Shown: positions 8,311 through 17,048 of the stretch, one piece after another
How the letters are laid out: each line of letters opens with the position of its first letter
Position numbering within the stretch: the stretch's first letter is position 1
Assembly (NCBI GenBank): GCA_016715365.1
Contig: JADKAM010000001.1
Location: forward strand, 744,001 to 808,000
Reading direction: 5' to 3'
Source: Chitinophagaceae bacterium
Lineage (GTDB): Bacteria > Bacteroidota > Bacteroidia > Chitinophagales > Chitinophagaceae
Length of the DNA: 64,000 bases
Position numbers and translations under genes: made by a program
Notes under the pieces: generated by a model
Database searches by the model: none
What the model was told of the DNA's origin: nothing
Seen by the model: only the letters and a program-made list of their open reading frames with translations

Positions 8311-9153
8311 CTAAAAACAATATGCTGAAGGTAAACCAAGCGATTTAGCACGATGTATATCGGTTAAAATTTCATGAACTGAATCAAAAGAATCAGCAGG
8401 AACAGCGAGCGTGTTTTTCCATTCAAATTTTTTTTCGGCCGGGTGTTGCTGATTATAATATGCTATAGCCAGTTGTATCAACCGCATGCGTTGATACAAC
8501 TGCTCTTCGGAATATATGCCTTCACCCACCGCCTGTTTAAAAGACAAAAATTCAAAATACAGAACTCTGCGTAAAGAGTTATGCTGCAACAGTCCCGAGC
8601 TGTGTGCCAGCATCATATCATGTATCAGTATATCACCAGCTTTAACGGGTACTTCTATGTAAGGCTGTTGTTTCAATGTACAGATATCCTGGCCGCTTGT
8701 ATGGCTTTTAGGCACAACACGCAGGCATCCATCTCCGGCATTGGCGTCATCCAGGTAAATGCCCATGGTAAAGCAATTGCCTGTTCGCTGGTGTAACATA
8801 TCCTGGTGCCAAAGCACTTCAGTATTATCGCCCAGCATTTTTATAACTGCAAATTCCTGTATCAGAAAAAAGTCGGCCCCGCAAATAGTTTCGGCGGTTT
8901 CTAAAATAAAAGGTGAACCCAATAACTCGAGGCAGGCAAGGTTTTCACTTTTGAAGAGATGCTCAACATTAGATACATAGTTTTTTCCGTTAACCGTATT
9001 TACCACCTTGTCGGTAGTGTCAGTACTGTATATCTTATCATCAAAGAGCTGCCGTAATTTTTGTAAAAGAGATGGAGGTAAAATGTTTGGAAGAATGGTA
9101 TAGCCATTCTGTATAAAAGCATCTGATTGTTTTTTGCTGAGTGCTGGATGCAT
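8311..9153 (-). CDS. Phytanoyl-CoA dioxygenase (PhyH) family protein
   Basis: This predicted Fe(II)/2-oxoglutarate oxygenase of about 280 residues hydroxylates an unknown small molecule. The iron-binding HxD is visible in LWHQDML, the distal His in LAHSSG, and the 2-oxoglutarate Arg is probably in SLRRVLYFEF. The frame extends upstream to 9219, but that extension reads through the terminator of the neighbouring S46 gene, so the start is ATG 9153 (MHPALSKK) or ATG 9162. Family members act in lipid, antibiotic or compatible-solute metabolism. The convergent neighbour is the flavin oxidase. Confidence 0.88.
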   Translation of the reverse strand: MHPALSKKQSDAFIQNGYTILPNILPPSLLQKLRQLFDDKIYSTDTTDKVVNTVNGKNYVSNVEHLFKSENLACLELLGSPFILETAETICGADFFLIQEFAVIKMLGDNTEVLWHQDMLHQRTGNCFTMGIYLDDANAGDGCLRVVPKSHTSGQDICTLKQQPYIEVPVKAGDILIHDMMLAHSSGLLQHNSLRRVLYFEFLSFKQAVGEGIYSEEQLYQRMRLIQLAIAYYNQQHPAEKKFEWKNTLAVPADSFDSVHEILTDIHRAKSLGLPSAYCF

Positions 9154-9176
9154 AGTTATCATGATTAAAAATAAGT

Positions 9177-9212
9177 AAAATAAAAAACCGTCCCGCAATT
9201 TGCGGGACGGTT
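9177..9212 (-). terminator. Rho-independent terminator of the S46 peptidase gene
   Basis: AACCGTCCCGCAA and TTGCGGGACGGTT (9186-9212) form a near-perfect GC-rich stem. Read on the minus strand it is followed by TTTTTTATTTTA. It stands between the S46 stop (9234) and the PhyH start. Confidence 0.93.
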
Positions 9213-9233
9213 CAAACAAAATTTGAATTTTTT

Positions 9234-11396
9234 TTACCTCACCAATTTCAACTCATCAATAATATTTTTGGCGCCACCTAATTTATCAATGCACCAAAGT
9301 ACATAACGCACATCCACATTAATGGTGCGGTTAAGGTCTTTATCAAATGCAATTTTGTGACTAAGTGCTTCGTAGTTGCCATCAAAAGCAAGGCCAATCA
9401 AATTACCATTGCCATCAATAACCGGAGAACCAGAGTTACCACCGGTAATATCGTTGGTGGTAATGAAAGAAACAACCAGGTCATTTCTGCCTTTATCAAT
9501 GTATTGGCCAAAATCTTTTTTCTTAAACAATTCAACTTGTTTTGCAGGCAGATCAAATTCATAATCGCCGGGCACATATTTTTCTAAAATGCCTTTGCCT
9601 GTACATACATAATCGTAATGTACCGCATCACGTGGGTTGTAGCTTTTTACATTACCATAACTTACACGCATGCTGAAGTTTGCATCGGGATACATTTTAT
9701 TAACTGCTGCCGGGTTCATTTCCATAATGCCTTTCAGGTATGCCCTGCCCAGCTCATCGTTCTTGTTCATAAAATCTGTACGCAGGGATACATATTTACT
9801 TGTATAATTTTTTGTAAAAGCAGCTGCATAAGCAAAAGCAGGATCCTCCTGCAGCGCAGCTGCTGTTGGTGCATCGGAAAATGCTTTCCATTTTGCATCG
9901 TCCAGCATCATCGTTTTTGCAAACACATCTTTTGCCCAGGCTTTAAAAGTAGCTTCATCATTCAGGCTGCCGTATGCATTTTTAATGCCTTCGTAAAAAC
10001 CAATCGGGTGTTGGTTCTTATCTACATCATTGTAAAACATCATAGCGGTTGAGGCCAGTATCTTTTCATCGCTTGGCAGATCTTCGCTTTCCTTAAATGC
10101 TGCACGTGCTGCTGTTGCAGCATCTACTGCTTTTTTAAGATCGGCAGCAGTTGTGCTGGATTTTAGTAATACGGTTTCCAGCGAAATCAATCTTGATGCA
10201 TTTCCTGCCAACGGAGAACCCAGGATACCTTCATTTAAATACTGGCGCATTTTGCTGTAAGGGGTCCAGGCGGCATAATTCTTTGCATAATCAGCCATAA
10301 TATTTTCATACTCCGGTTTTCCTTTTGCCCAGGCATTGAATTTATTTTCGAAAGCCTGCTTTTCATCAAACACTTTATATTTAATGAGCTGTTTTGTTTC
10401 GCCATCAAAAAACTTCCAGTAGTTGGCAACACCGGCGTAGTTATCAGCCAGTTTTAATTTTACTGCAGGGTCTTTTATCATTTGCTCATGCATCAGTTTT
10501 AAACGTACATCACGCAGTCCAACCAATGAAGGGTTCTCAATTTCGTTTTTCAGTTTAATACCGTAGCTGGTTTCATAACGGGTGGTACCGCCGGGGTATC
10601 CGTAGATCATGGCAAAATCGCCATCTTTAATTCCTTTAATGCTTACAGGTAAAAAATGTTTTGGTTTCAGCGGAACATTGTCTGCACTGTAGGGTGTAGG
10701 CTTGCCATCTTTGCTGGTATACACACGGAACACAGAAAAATCTCCGGTGTGGCGTGGCCACTCCCAGTTATCAGTATCGCCGCCAAACTTTCCTACGCTT
10801 TCAGGTGGTGCACCCACCAGGCGAATATCCCTGTAGGTTTTGTACACATACATGATGTGCTGGTTGCCTTTGAACATGGGATAAATTCTGCCGGCCAGTT
10901 CATTTTCTTTATCAGCCACTTTATCAGTGATGGCTTTATACACATCGCCGATCTTTTTAACCCTGTCGGCCCAGCTTAAACCTTTTAACTGGTCTTCCAC
11001 TTCTTTGGTAACATCTACAATGCGGTCTAAAAACTGCACGGTAAGTCCGCTTTTAATTTCCTGGCCTTTATTATAGGCATAAAAGCCATCCCGTAAATAG
11101 TTATGCTCAACTGTACTTGCGCCCGATATAGCACTGTATCCGCAATGGTGATTTGTAAATATCAACCCCTGGCTGCTAACAATTTCGCCGGTACATCCGC
11201 CGCCAAAAATAATAATGGCATCTTTTAGCGATGATTTGTTGATGGAATACAATTGTTCTTTGGTAAGTTTCAATCCTTTTTTAACCATATCTGCATAAAC
11301 CTGCTGGCCAAGCAACATAGGTAACCACATGCCTTCATCGGCCTGTGCCTTAAACAGGCTGAGCGAAAGCGCAACCATAATAATTATCTTCTTCAT
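9234..11396 (-). CDS. S46 family dipeptidyl-peptidase, DPP7-like
   Basis: This chymotrypsin-fold serine exopeptidase of the periplasm or envelope releases dipeptides from oligopeptide N-termini. It has 720 residues, the family's usual length. A signal peptide ends near KAQA|DEGMW, giving the typical mature N-terminus. The catalytic His lies in FTNHHCGYSAI and the catalytic Ser in TGGNSGSP. Counting from that Ser, the residue equivalent to 673 of Porphyromonas enzymes is Gly (GLAFDGN), which in this family marks DPP7-type preference for hydrophobic P1 residues; DPP11 has Arg there. A terminator follows, and a -7 box lies upstream. It probably serves peptide nutrition. Confidence 0.95.
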   Translation of the reverse strand: MKKIIIMVALSLSLFKAQADEGMWLPMLLGQQVYADMVKKGLKLTKEQLYSINKSSLKDAIIIFGGGCTGEIVSSQGLIFTNHHCGYSAISGASTVEHNYLRDGFYAYNKGQEIKSGLTVQFLDRIVDVTKEVEDQLKGLSWADRVKKIGDVYKAITDKVADKENELAGRIYPMFKGNQHIMYVYKTYRDIRLVGAPPESVGKFGGDTDNWEWPRHTGDFSVFRVYTSKDGKPTPYSADNVPLKPKHFLPVSIKGIKDGDFAMIYGYPGGTTRYETSYGIKLKNEIENPSLVGLRDVRLKLMHEQMIKDPAVKLKLADNYAGVANYWKFFDGETKQLIKYKVFDEKQAFENKFNAWAKGKPEYENIMADYAKNYAAWTPYSKMRQYLNEGILGSPLAGNASRLISLETVLLKSSTTAADLKKAVDAATAARAAFKESEDLPSDEKILASTAMMFYNDVDKNQHPIGFYEGIKNAYGSLNDEATFKAWAKDVFAKTMMLDDAKWKAFSDAPTAAALQEDPAFAYAAAFTKNYTSKYVSLRTDFMNKNDELGRAYLKGIMEMNPAAVNKMYPDANFSMRVSYGNVKSYNPRDAVHYDYVCTGKGILEKYVPGDYEFDLPAKQVELFKKKDFGQYIDKGRNDLVVSFITTNDITGGNSGSPVIDGNGNLIGLAFDGNYEALSHKIAFDKDLNRTINVDVRYVLWCIDKLGGAKNIIDELKLVR

Positions 11397-11418
11397 ATAG
11401 CTTTGATTTTTTAAGAGA

Positions 11419-11426
11419 CAAATTTA
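11419..11426 (-). promoter_or_regulatory. -7 promoter box of the S46 peptidase gene
   Basis: The minus strand carries TAAATTTG, an exact TAnnTTTG match, 22 bases before the ATG. No good -33 element is visible. Confidence 0.5.
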
Positions 11427-11492
11427 ATCATTAATTACTTACCCATCTGCTGCCGGCGTTTAAAAGATATGAACGTTCTTTTTCATTATCTT

Positions 11493-11500
11493 TATCTTTG
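11493..11500 (+). promoter_or_regulatory. -7 promoter box of the GH3-family gene
   Basis: TATCTTTG matches TAnnTTTG exactly and lies 24 bases before the start codon. The -33 region has no clear TTTG. Confidence 0.5.
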
Positions 11501-11524
11501 CCTACTTTAACCTTATAACTGCAG

Positions 11525-13060
11525 ATGCCTTTATTTGAAATCAAGCTTCCAAAATCTATTGCCCGGGCACTGAATTTGCCTATCAGCAATCCCAGAAGCC
11601 AGCAAATTAAAGTGCTTAAAAAGCTTTTGAAAAAAGCAAGATTTACCGAGTTTGGCCAGCGTTACCGGTTCGATGATGTATTGATGAGTAATCATCCCGG
11701 TAAAAAATTTCAGGAAAACGTTCCAACCTTCGATTACAATAAAATTTATGATGCCTGGTGGCATAAAGCCAAAGATGGCAGCCCCGATGTTTGCTGGCCC
11801 GGAGTGGTGAAATATTTTGCACTCAGCAGCGGCACCAGCGATGCAACCAGCAAGTTTATTCCTATTACCAAAGATCTGATAAGAAGCAATACGGTTACCA
11901 GTTTTAACCAGTTGCTTAGTTTAACCAAGTACGATCATATTCCCAGAAGTTCGGTTGGTAAAGGCTGGCTCATATTGGGAGGAAGTACCCAACTGCAAAA
12001 AGGGCCAACCTATTTTGCCGGTGACCTGAGTGGTATTCAGCAAAGAAATATTCCTTTCTGGTTTCAGGGCCTGGGCTTGTATAAGCCGGGTAAAAAAATT
12101 GCCAAAGTAAAAGACTGGGCAACCAAACTGGAAGAAGTGGTAAACAATGCGCCCAACTGGGATATTGGTTTTATTGTAGGCGTACCGGCATGGCTTCAGT
12201 TATGTATGGAGAAGATCATTGAAAAATATGAACTGAAAAATATACATGAAATGTGGCCCAACCTGGCTTTTTATGTGCATGGTGGCGTAGCCATGGAGCC
12301 ATATAAAAGAGGATTTGAAAAATTACTGGGCAAGCCCATTACTTATATTGAAACCTACCTGGCCAGTGAAGGTTTTTTAGCCTATCAAAACAGGCAGGAT
12401 GCTGCCGGTATGCACCTGGCACTTAACAACAATGTGTTTTTTGAATTTGTGCCTTTTGACCAACATAATTTTGATGCCGAAGGAAATATGGTTGAAGAGC
12501 CGGAGGCATACATGATACATGAAATTGAAGAGAATAAGGATTATGCCATTCTCATCAGCACCAATGCCGGGGCCTGGCGCTATGCCATTGGCGATACGGT
12601 AAAACTGGTTGACAGGGAAAGAAGTGAGATCATCATCACCGGCCGTACCAAGCATTTTTTAAGCCTGGTTGGCGAGCACCTGAGTGTAGATAATATGAAC
12701 AAAGCCATTGAAATGGTAAGTGATGAACTGAATATTTCAATACCCGAGTTTACCGTAGCAGGCATACCTTACGGAAACTTTTTTGCCCACCAATGGTATG
12801 TGGCCACCGACGATAAAGTTGATGCTGAAGATTTAAAAACACGCATTGATGATAAACTAAAAGAGCTGAACGACGATTATATTGTAGAGCGCCGCCATGC
12901 ATTAAAAGAAATTATGGTTTCCGTTTTACCTGAAAGTACTTTCATGAATTTTATGAAAGCCAAAGGAAAAATTGGCGGCCAGCATAAATTTCCCCGGGTG
13001 CTAAAAGGTAAAATGCTGGAAGACTGGCAGAATTTTTTAAAGGGAGAAAAGATATCCTGA
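11525..13060 (+). CDS. GH3 family protein (acyl-adenylate/amide synthetase-like)
   Basis: The GH3 family belongs to the ANL adenylating superfamily. Plant members conjugate amino acids to acyl hormones; bacterial roles are undefined. The 511-residue protein shows the ATP-binding loop FALSSGTSDATSKFIP, then YFAGDLSGIQ, the TYLASEGFLAYQ motif around the second nucleotide site, the hinge DTVKLVDRERSEIIITGRTKHFLSLVGEHLS, and a small C-terminal domain. The ATG at 11525 fits the promoter. It appears to be a stand-alone gene. The substrate may be a carboxylate with an amine acceptor, but nothing in the context identifies it. Confidence 0.9.
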   Translation: MPLFEIKLPKSIARALNLPISNPRSQQIKVLKKLLKKARFTEFGQRYRFDDVLMSNHPGKKFQENVPTFDYNKIYDAWWHKAKDGSPDVCWPGVVKYFALSSGTSDATSKFIPITKDLIRSNTVTSFNQLLSLTKYDHIPRSSVGKGWLILGGSTQLQKGPTYFAGDLSGIQQRNIPFWFQGLGLYKPGKKIAKVKDWATKLEEVVNNAPNWDIGFIVGVPAWLQLCMEKIIEKYELKNIHEMWPNLAFYVHGGVAMEPYKRGFEKLLGKPITYIETYLASEGFLAYQNRQDAAGMHLALNNNVFFEFVPFDQHNFDAEGNMVEEPEAYMIHEIEENKDYAILISTNAGAWRYAIGDTVKLVDRERSEIIITGRTKHFLSLVGEHLSVDNMNKAIEMVSDELNISIPEFTVAGIPYGNFFAHQWYVATDDKVDAEDLKTRIDDKLKELNDDYIVERRHALKEIMVSVLPESTFMNFMKAKGKIGGQHKFPRVLKGKMLEDWQNFLKGEKIS

Positions 13061-13082
13061 TTTTTATTGAACGAATTTTAAA

Positions 13083-13111
13083 CACGAATTCATTTTTATT
13101 GAAAATTCGTG
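13083..13111. repeat. Short inverted repeat between convergent genes
   Basis: CACGAATT (13083-13090) and AATTCGTG (13104-13111) form an 8-bp stem between the GH3 gene and the convergent OMP gene. It resembles the ATTCGTG-type dispersed repeats of Bacteroidota and may act as a weak two-way terminator. Confidence 0.4.
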
Positions 13112-13148
13112 TAATTCATGCCTCAAATTTGTGTAATACACAACTTGC

Positions 13149-13895
13149 TTAATACGTTATCACCGGGCATGCAATCCCTTTATCCCTGTTTCCAAACTTA
13201 TAAATAATACCTGCAGAAGTACTGTGATAATGGTCCTTCAGCTTTGGATTGGCCGATTGACTGAAACCATCCAGGTAATCGGTAAAAATAAAACGGTAAG
13301 AAGTTTCCAGGTTCACAGAAAACCTGTTGGATAAAGGATACTCGGCTCCAACACCAACCGGTACCGAAAAAAGCGCACGGGGCGTACCTCTTGCATTATC
13401 AACCGCAAGTCCTGCAATCACATCAGATCCATCCCCAAAAACAGTTGGGTCCATACGGCTGTAATCTTTTTTAACGCTTATTAAAGAAACACCTGCACCT
13501 GAAAAAATATACGGCTGAATACCTTTGTCTTCATAGTTCATGCCCCGTATATTCCAAACAAGTTGTGCCGAAAATTCTTTTACCGGAGTGGTAAAATAAA
13601 AATTACGCTGCTGCCTGTATTCGGGTTTGCTGTAGCGGCTGTCATCGCCTTTTAATCTTGCAAAACTGAAATGTACACGCGCTGCCAGAAAATGATTGAT
13701 AGGTTTTTTTGCAAAAAATGAAAACCCCGGTTGTATGGTTTTGATTGAACCCAGGGTTTGTGGTGTAAGGTCGCCCTGGTAAATATAAATACCGCCATTA
13801 AGGCCCACACTCATGTCTTTATAAAACTGGGCATGGCTTTTACCGGTAATAAATAAAAATGAAATCAATACAATGGCTGTGCTTTTCGCTTTCAA
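13149..13895 (-). CDS. Outer-membrane beta-barrel protein (DUF6089-like)
   Basis: The 248-residue exported protein has a signal peptide (to about KSHA|QFYKD) and alternating amphipathic strands that fit an 8 to 10-stranded barrel. Typical elements are the N-terminal GLNGGIYIYQGDL, several aromatic-ended strands (HFLAARVHFSFARL, FSVNLETSYRFIFTDYLDG) and a glycine-rich PYIFSGAGV strand. Similar proteins in Bacteroidota are grouped as DUF6089 with no assigned function. The start codon is TTG at 13895. TACATTTA, about 40 bases upstream on the minus strand, may be the -7 box. Residues run to CPVITY without a classical aromatic last strand. Confidence 0.78.
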   Translation of the reverse strand: MKAKSTAIVLISFLFITGKSHAQFYKDMSVGLNGGIYIYQGDLTPQTLGSIKTIQPGFSFFAKKPINHFLAARVHFSFARLKGDDSRYSKPEYRQQRNFYFTTPVKEFSAQLVWNIRGMNYEDKGIQPYIFSGAGVSLISVKKDYSRMDPTVFGDGSDVIAGLAVDNARGTPRALFSVPVGVGAEYPLSNRFSVNLETSYRFIFTDYLDGFSQSANPKLKDHYHSTSAGIIYKFGNRDKGIACPVITY

Positions 13896-14046
13896 ACGGC
13901 TTGGTTTTTAAGTTGATGTAATGAAAGCAGCGTTGTGGTAATTATAAATGTAGCCTTGTATTCATGTAAAGGGTTTGTATTTGAACGGCAAATAGTAAAC
14001 CGAATTGCTGCGCAAACTGTTAAATGAATCTTAAGAAAAAAAATTA

Positions 14047-14085
14047 CCGGTTTCGACAGGCTCAACCTGACAGACTGCAGTAAAC
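14047..14085. repeat. Dispersed-repeat-like GACAGGCTCAACCTGACA sequence
   Basis: GGTTTCGACAGGCTCAACCTGACAG (14047 onward) contains the quasi-palindrome AGGCTCAACCT. Sequences of this kind (TTCGACAGGCTCA...) recur in intergenic DNA of many bacteria. Recognition is from memory and no second copy was found in this window. Confidence 0.35.
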
Positions 14086-14129
14086 AATACAAATTCAGTT
14101 TATTAAAAAATCCTTTCTTAAATTAGTGC

Positions 14130-14789
14130 ATGATTGATGCTTTATTAAAAGGCCTGGCCATCAGCTTACTCTTGATTTTTTCGGTTGGGCCTGTAATATT
14201 TACTACCATCAAGCAAACGATAAATCATGGCCGCCGCGGAGGCTTCAGTTTTATAATTGGTGTATGGATAAGTGATGTGATATGGGTTGTGCTCAGCAAT
14301 GGGTTCAGCGAAGCCATTAAAACATTGCTTGATTTTAAAATACCTATTGGTATAGGCGGGTGCATTTTTTTAATTGGTATGGGTATTTATTTTGTTTTTA
14401 TTAAGAAGATAGAACCCCGCCGCCTGCAGGAACCGGTTGAAATTGCAGGAGATGAATATACGCCTACCGGAAAAAAGACAAACTATTTTGCTATTATGAG
14501 TTCGGGTTTTATCATCAACACACTGAATCCTGCAGTAATTTCTTTTTGGGTTATTATGGCCGCTTCGCTGGCATCTGTATATAGTTTTAACAACCGCATC
14601 ATTATTTTTACAACCTGCCTGGGCGTAAATATGCTGGCAGATGTTGGAAAGGTTTTGGGCGCAGGTTATATTGGCAAAAAATTAAGCGACCGGGTCATCC
14701 TTATCATCAACCGGGCATCAGGCGTATTATACCTGGCTTTTGGTTTTGTTATTTTGGCTGGTATTATTTATTCATTGGTAAAAGATTAA
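14130..14789 (+). CDS. LysE/RhtB family exporter
   Basis: This inner-membrane exporter of the LysE superfamily, 219 residues with about six membrane segments, probably exports amino acids or related metabolites. The conserved N-terminal motif FSVGPVIFTTIKQTINHGRRGGF (GPxxxxxxxxxxxxGxxxG type) is clear, as is the second repeat's NTLNPAVISFW. A charged loop of about 25 residues (KKIEPRRLQEP...) separates the two halves. Substrate cannot be told. It stands alone, 45 bases before a secreted hypothetical gene. Confidence 0.87.
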   Translation: MIDALLKGLAISLLLIFSVGPVIFTTIKQTINHGRRGGFSFIIGVWISDVIWVVLSNGFSEAIKTLLDFKIPIGIGGCIFLIGMGIYFVFIKKIEPRRLQEPVEIAGDEYTPTGKKTNYFAIMSSGFIINTLNPAVISFWVIMAASLASVYSFNNRIIIFTTCLGVNMLADVGKVLGAGYIGKKLSDRVILIINRASGVLYLAFGFVILAGIIYSLVKD

Positions 14790-14833
14790 CAGAAAATATT
14801 TTCAGTTGAAGTTTTTCGATTTTATTTTACCGC

Positions 14834-15391
14834 ATGAAATTATTACTGCCAATCCTGCTTCTTATTTCTACTGCATCATTTTCCCAATCAGCCGATTTTA
14901 TTCAGCTTAAAAAAAACAATAAACTCGTTACGACATTTTACAGCGGCATGAATATTTCGCTCACGGCCCAAAGCGGGGCAAATATTACTGCACTTATCAA
15001 TGGTATACAAAACGATACCATTTACCTACAGGAGTTCATCATTCAGTACCTGCCTACAACTTTTGGTACTTATATAGTTGATACGGCGGGCAGTTATCGT
15101 TATAAATATCATTACAACCAGGTAGCGGCCATTGGCAAAAAAGAAAAAACAAATTTTAATACAAAAGGAAGCGGCGCTGCTTTATTTGGTGGTGGCGCTT
15201 TGCTTACTTTAGCCAGTGGCGTGGTGTATGTTGCCGACCGTAAAAAATTCAGTCTGCCCTTATTACTAACTTCTGTTGGATTGGGAACCCTGGGCTATTT
15301 TATGGCGAAAGGAAAAAAAGGTGGCAGCGGGATGGTAATAGGAAAAAAGTACAAACTGGTTTATATGAATATGAGTAATAAGAAAACTTAA
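14834..15391 (+). CDS. Exported protein of unknown function with C-terminal hydrophobic segments
   Basis: I do not recognise this 185-residue protein. It has a signal peptide (to about FSQS|ADF), an exported domain with KLVTTFYSGMNISLTAQSG and a NDTIYL strand pattern, then two Gly/Ala-rich hydrophobic segments (about 115-135 and 142-157) and a basic tail. The layout resembles small Bacteroidota envelope proteins anchored by C-terminal helices. It lies 45 bases after the LysE gene and may share its transcript. Confidence 0.6.
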   Translation: MKLLLPILLLISTASFSQSADFIQLKKNNKLVTTFYSGMNISLTAQSGANITALINGIQNDTIYLQEFIIQYLPTTFGTYIVDTAGSYRYKYHYNQVAAIGKKEKTNFNTKGSGAALFGGGALLTLASGVVYVADRKKFSLPLLLTSVGLGTLGYFMAKGKKGGSGMVIGKKYKLVYMNMSNKKT

Positions 15392-15426
15392 ACTTCGTTA
15401 AACGGGCGCACTTAAAATCGCCGCAA

Positions 15427-15487
15427 GAGATGTCACCTTTCATAACAGCTTTCTATAATCGGGCAGCAATAATAAAGGCGACACCTC
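15427..15487. repeat. Long-loop inverted repeat upstream of mtgA
   Basis: GAGATGTCACCTTT (15427-15440) and AAAGGCGACACCTC (15474-15487) pair over 14 bp with two G-U pairs around a 33-base loop. No T-run follows. It could be a leader structure of mtgA or a relic repeat. Confidence 0.4.
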
Positions 15488-15610
15488 TGTTATTGGCTTA
15501 CGACAACTTTAAATGCACTCCCTTAAACAATCCAATCTGCCTAATCAGTATATTGCAGTAAACCCCGCAGCCCTGTCCGTAGGACCCTGGTGGCGGATAA
15601 ACCGGTAAGC

Positions 15611-16495
15611 ATGAAAAAAATATGGACATGGTTGAAAAGGATCTTTTTCTGGGTCTTCATTTTGCATATGATCTGGTTCCTGGTTTTTCTTGTACAAAAA
15701 TTTTCAGTAGTTGGGTTTGCGGTTGAAAACCTTAAATCCAAAATGCTGATTGTTGCTGCTGTAGTTCTTGTTGTTGGGGTAGTTTATTTTTTCTGGCTGC
15801 GCCATATTGAATTTGTAAAAAAGGCGGCAATTGTTTTGAGAGAATTTTTTTTTATCGCTTATATTTCTTCTACAGTATACTTATTGCTGGGCATTATTTT
15901 TAACCCGCTGATTACTTTAACGCAGGTTGGCAGTCTTTTTCAGGGCCACGGCCTTAGCAGGGATTATGTTAGCTATGAGGATATGGGCGCCAATATAAAA
16001 CTGGCAGTAATTGCCAGCGAAGACCAGCTTTATCCCGATCACGACGGGTTTGATCTGAAAGCAATAAAAGTAGCCATGAAATATAACAAACGGCATCCCA
16101 ACAAAGTAAGAGGTGCCAGTACCATCAGCCAACAGGTTGCAAAAAATGTTTTTCTGTGGCAGGGAGGTGGGTTTTTAAGAAAAGGAATTGAAGTTTTTTT
16201 TACCTTCTCTATTGAAGGGCTTTGGACCAAACGAACCATTTTGGAACGCTATTTAAATGTAGCCGAAATGGGTCCCGGTATTTTTGGTGTGCAGGCGGCT
16301 GCAAAGAAATATTTTAATAAAGATGCAAAAGATTTAACCGCTGCAGAGGCAGCGCAAATTGCGGCCTGTTTACCCAATCCCAAACGGTATACCGTAAAAC
16401 CTTTGAGTGGTTATGTTGCCAGCCGCTACGATAATATTATGAGGCAGATGAATAATCTAAGGGGCGATGCGGATGTACAGGAAATAATAAGATGA
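15611..16495 (+). CDS. mtgA: Monofunctional biosynthetic peptidoglycan transglycosylase
   Basis: This GT51 glycosyltransferase polymerises lipid II into glycan strands on the outer face of the inner membrane. The catalytic motifs are present: ASEDQLYPDHDGFD with the general-base Glu, RGASTISQQVAKNVFLW, RTILERYLNVAEMGPGIFG with the second Glu, and LTAAEAAQIAACLPNP. From ATG 15611 it is 294 residues. Unusually, the region before the enzyme domain holds about three hydrophobic helices (8-30, 45-65, 78-100), where MtgA usually has one. The frame also opens with GTG 15590. Upstream lies an inverted repeat; downstream the nadR-like gene converges. Confidence 0.92.
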   Translation: MKKIWTWLKRIFFWVFILHMIWFLVFLVQKFSVVGFAVENLKSKMLIVAAVVLVVGVVYFFWLRHIEFVKKAAIVLREFFFIAYISSTVYLLLGIIFNPLITLTQVGSLFQGHGLSRDYVSYEDMGANIKLAVIASEDQLYPDHDGFDLKAIKVAMKYNKRHPNKVRGASTISQQVAKNVFLWQGGGFLRKGIEVFFTFSIEGLWTKRTILERYLNVAEMGPGIFGVQAAAKKYFNKDAKDLTAAEAAQIAACLPNPKRYTVKPLSGYVASRYDNIMRQMNNLRGDADVQEIIR

Positions 16496-16499
16496 TTGA

Positions 16500-17048
16500 T
16501 CAGAGCTTATCAACAGCGGCAATTGCTTTTTGTAAACGCTCTTCGTAATTTCCGCTGATATCAACCCAGGGCACATGTTGGTTTAACATGATGTCTTTAT
16601 AATGATGATATAATTTTTGGCGACTTATTAAATCAGGGTATTCTCTCAGTTCATCTTTAACCCAGGGCAGATCAATATTACAAAGTAAGTACAAATCGTA
16701 TTTTCTTTCTACAATGCGATTCAAGATCCAGTGATGGCATTTTTCAAAAACAAATTCGCACCATACTTTCATAACGTGCATATCGGTATCAATGAAAATT
16801 GCCGATTTTAGATTGCCGGTTTCAGATTTGTTTGCAGCCTCCCAACTCCCAACTCCCAACTCCTCACTTGCAATTTGTCCTTTGGCAATATCCAGCAGGT
16901 TTTCAAAACTATAGTTGGTTCCGTTTTTTAAAAGATATTCCCGTGCATATTCTCTTACCCAGGTAGTAATGTAATGTGCAGCAAGTTCTTTGCAAAGGGT
17001 GCTTTTGCCTGTTGACTCAGGGCCTATGATGACAATTTTTTTAATCAT
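16500..17048 (-). CDS. NadR-like ATPase (ribosylnicotinamide kinase-like)
   Basis: This AAA_28-type P-loop protein of 182 residues resembles the kinase half of NadR, which phosphorylates nicotinamide riboside to NMN. Walker A is GPESTGKSTLC (residues 9-19); FIDTDMHVMKVW is the Walker-B-like segment, and a lid arginine region (SRQKLYHHY) follows. There is no separate adenylyltransferase domain. It ends a minus-strand operon with pnuC, which supports riboside salvage. About residues 63-83 are encoded by nine heptanucleotide units (16800-16862), three of them identical, forming a frame-neutral 63-base insert. The start overlaps the preceding small gene by 8 bases. Confidence 0.85.
   Translation of the reverse strand: MIKKIVIIGPESTGKSTLCKELAAHYITTWVREYAREYLLKNGTNYSFENLLDIAKGQIASEELGVGSWEAANKSETGNLKSAIFIDTDMHVMKVWCEFVFEKCHHWILNRIVERKYDLYLLCNIDLPWVKDELREYPDLISRQKLYHHYKDIMLNQHVPWVDISGNYEERLQKAIAAVDKL
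16800..16862. repeat. Heptanucleotide repeat array inside the nadR-like gene
   Basis: Read on the minus strand the units are GAGTTGG three times, GAGGCTG, CAAACAA, ATCTGAA, ACCGGCA, ATCTAAA and ATCGGCA. Nine units make 63 bases, i.e. exactly 21 codons. Gain or loss of one unit would shift the frame. Confidence 0.7.

Noticed and set aside
9154..9219. Upstream extension of the PhyH gene
   Set aside because: It reads through the S46 terminator hairpin.
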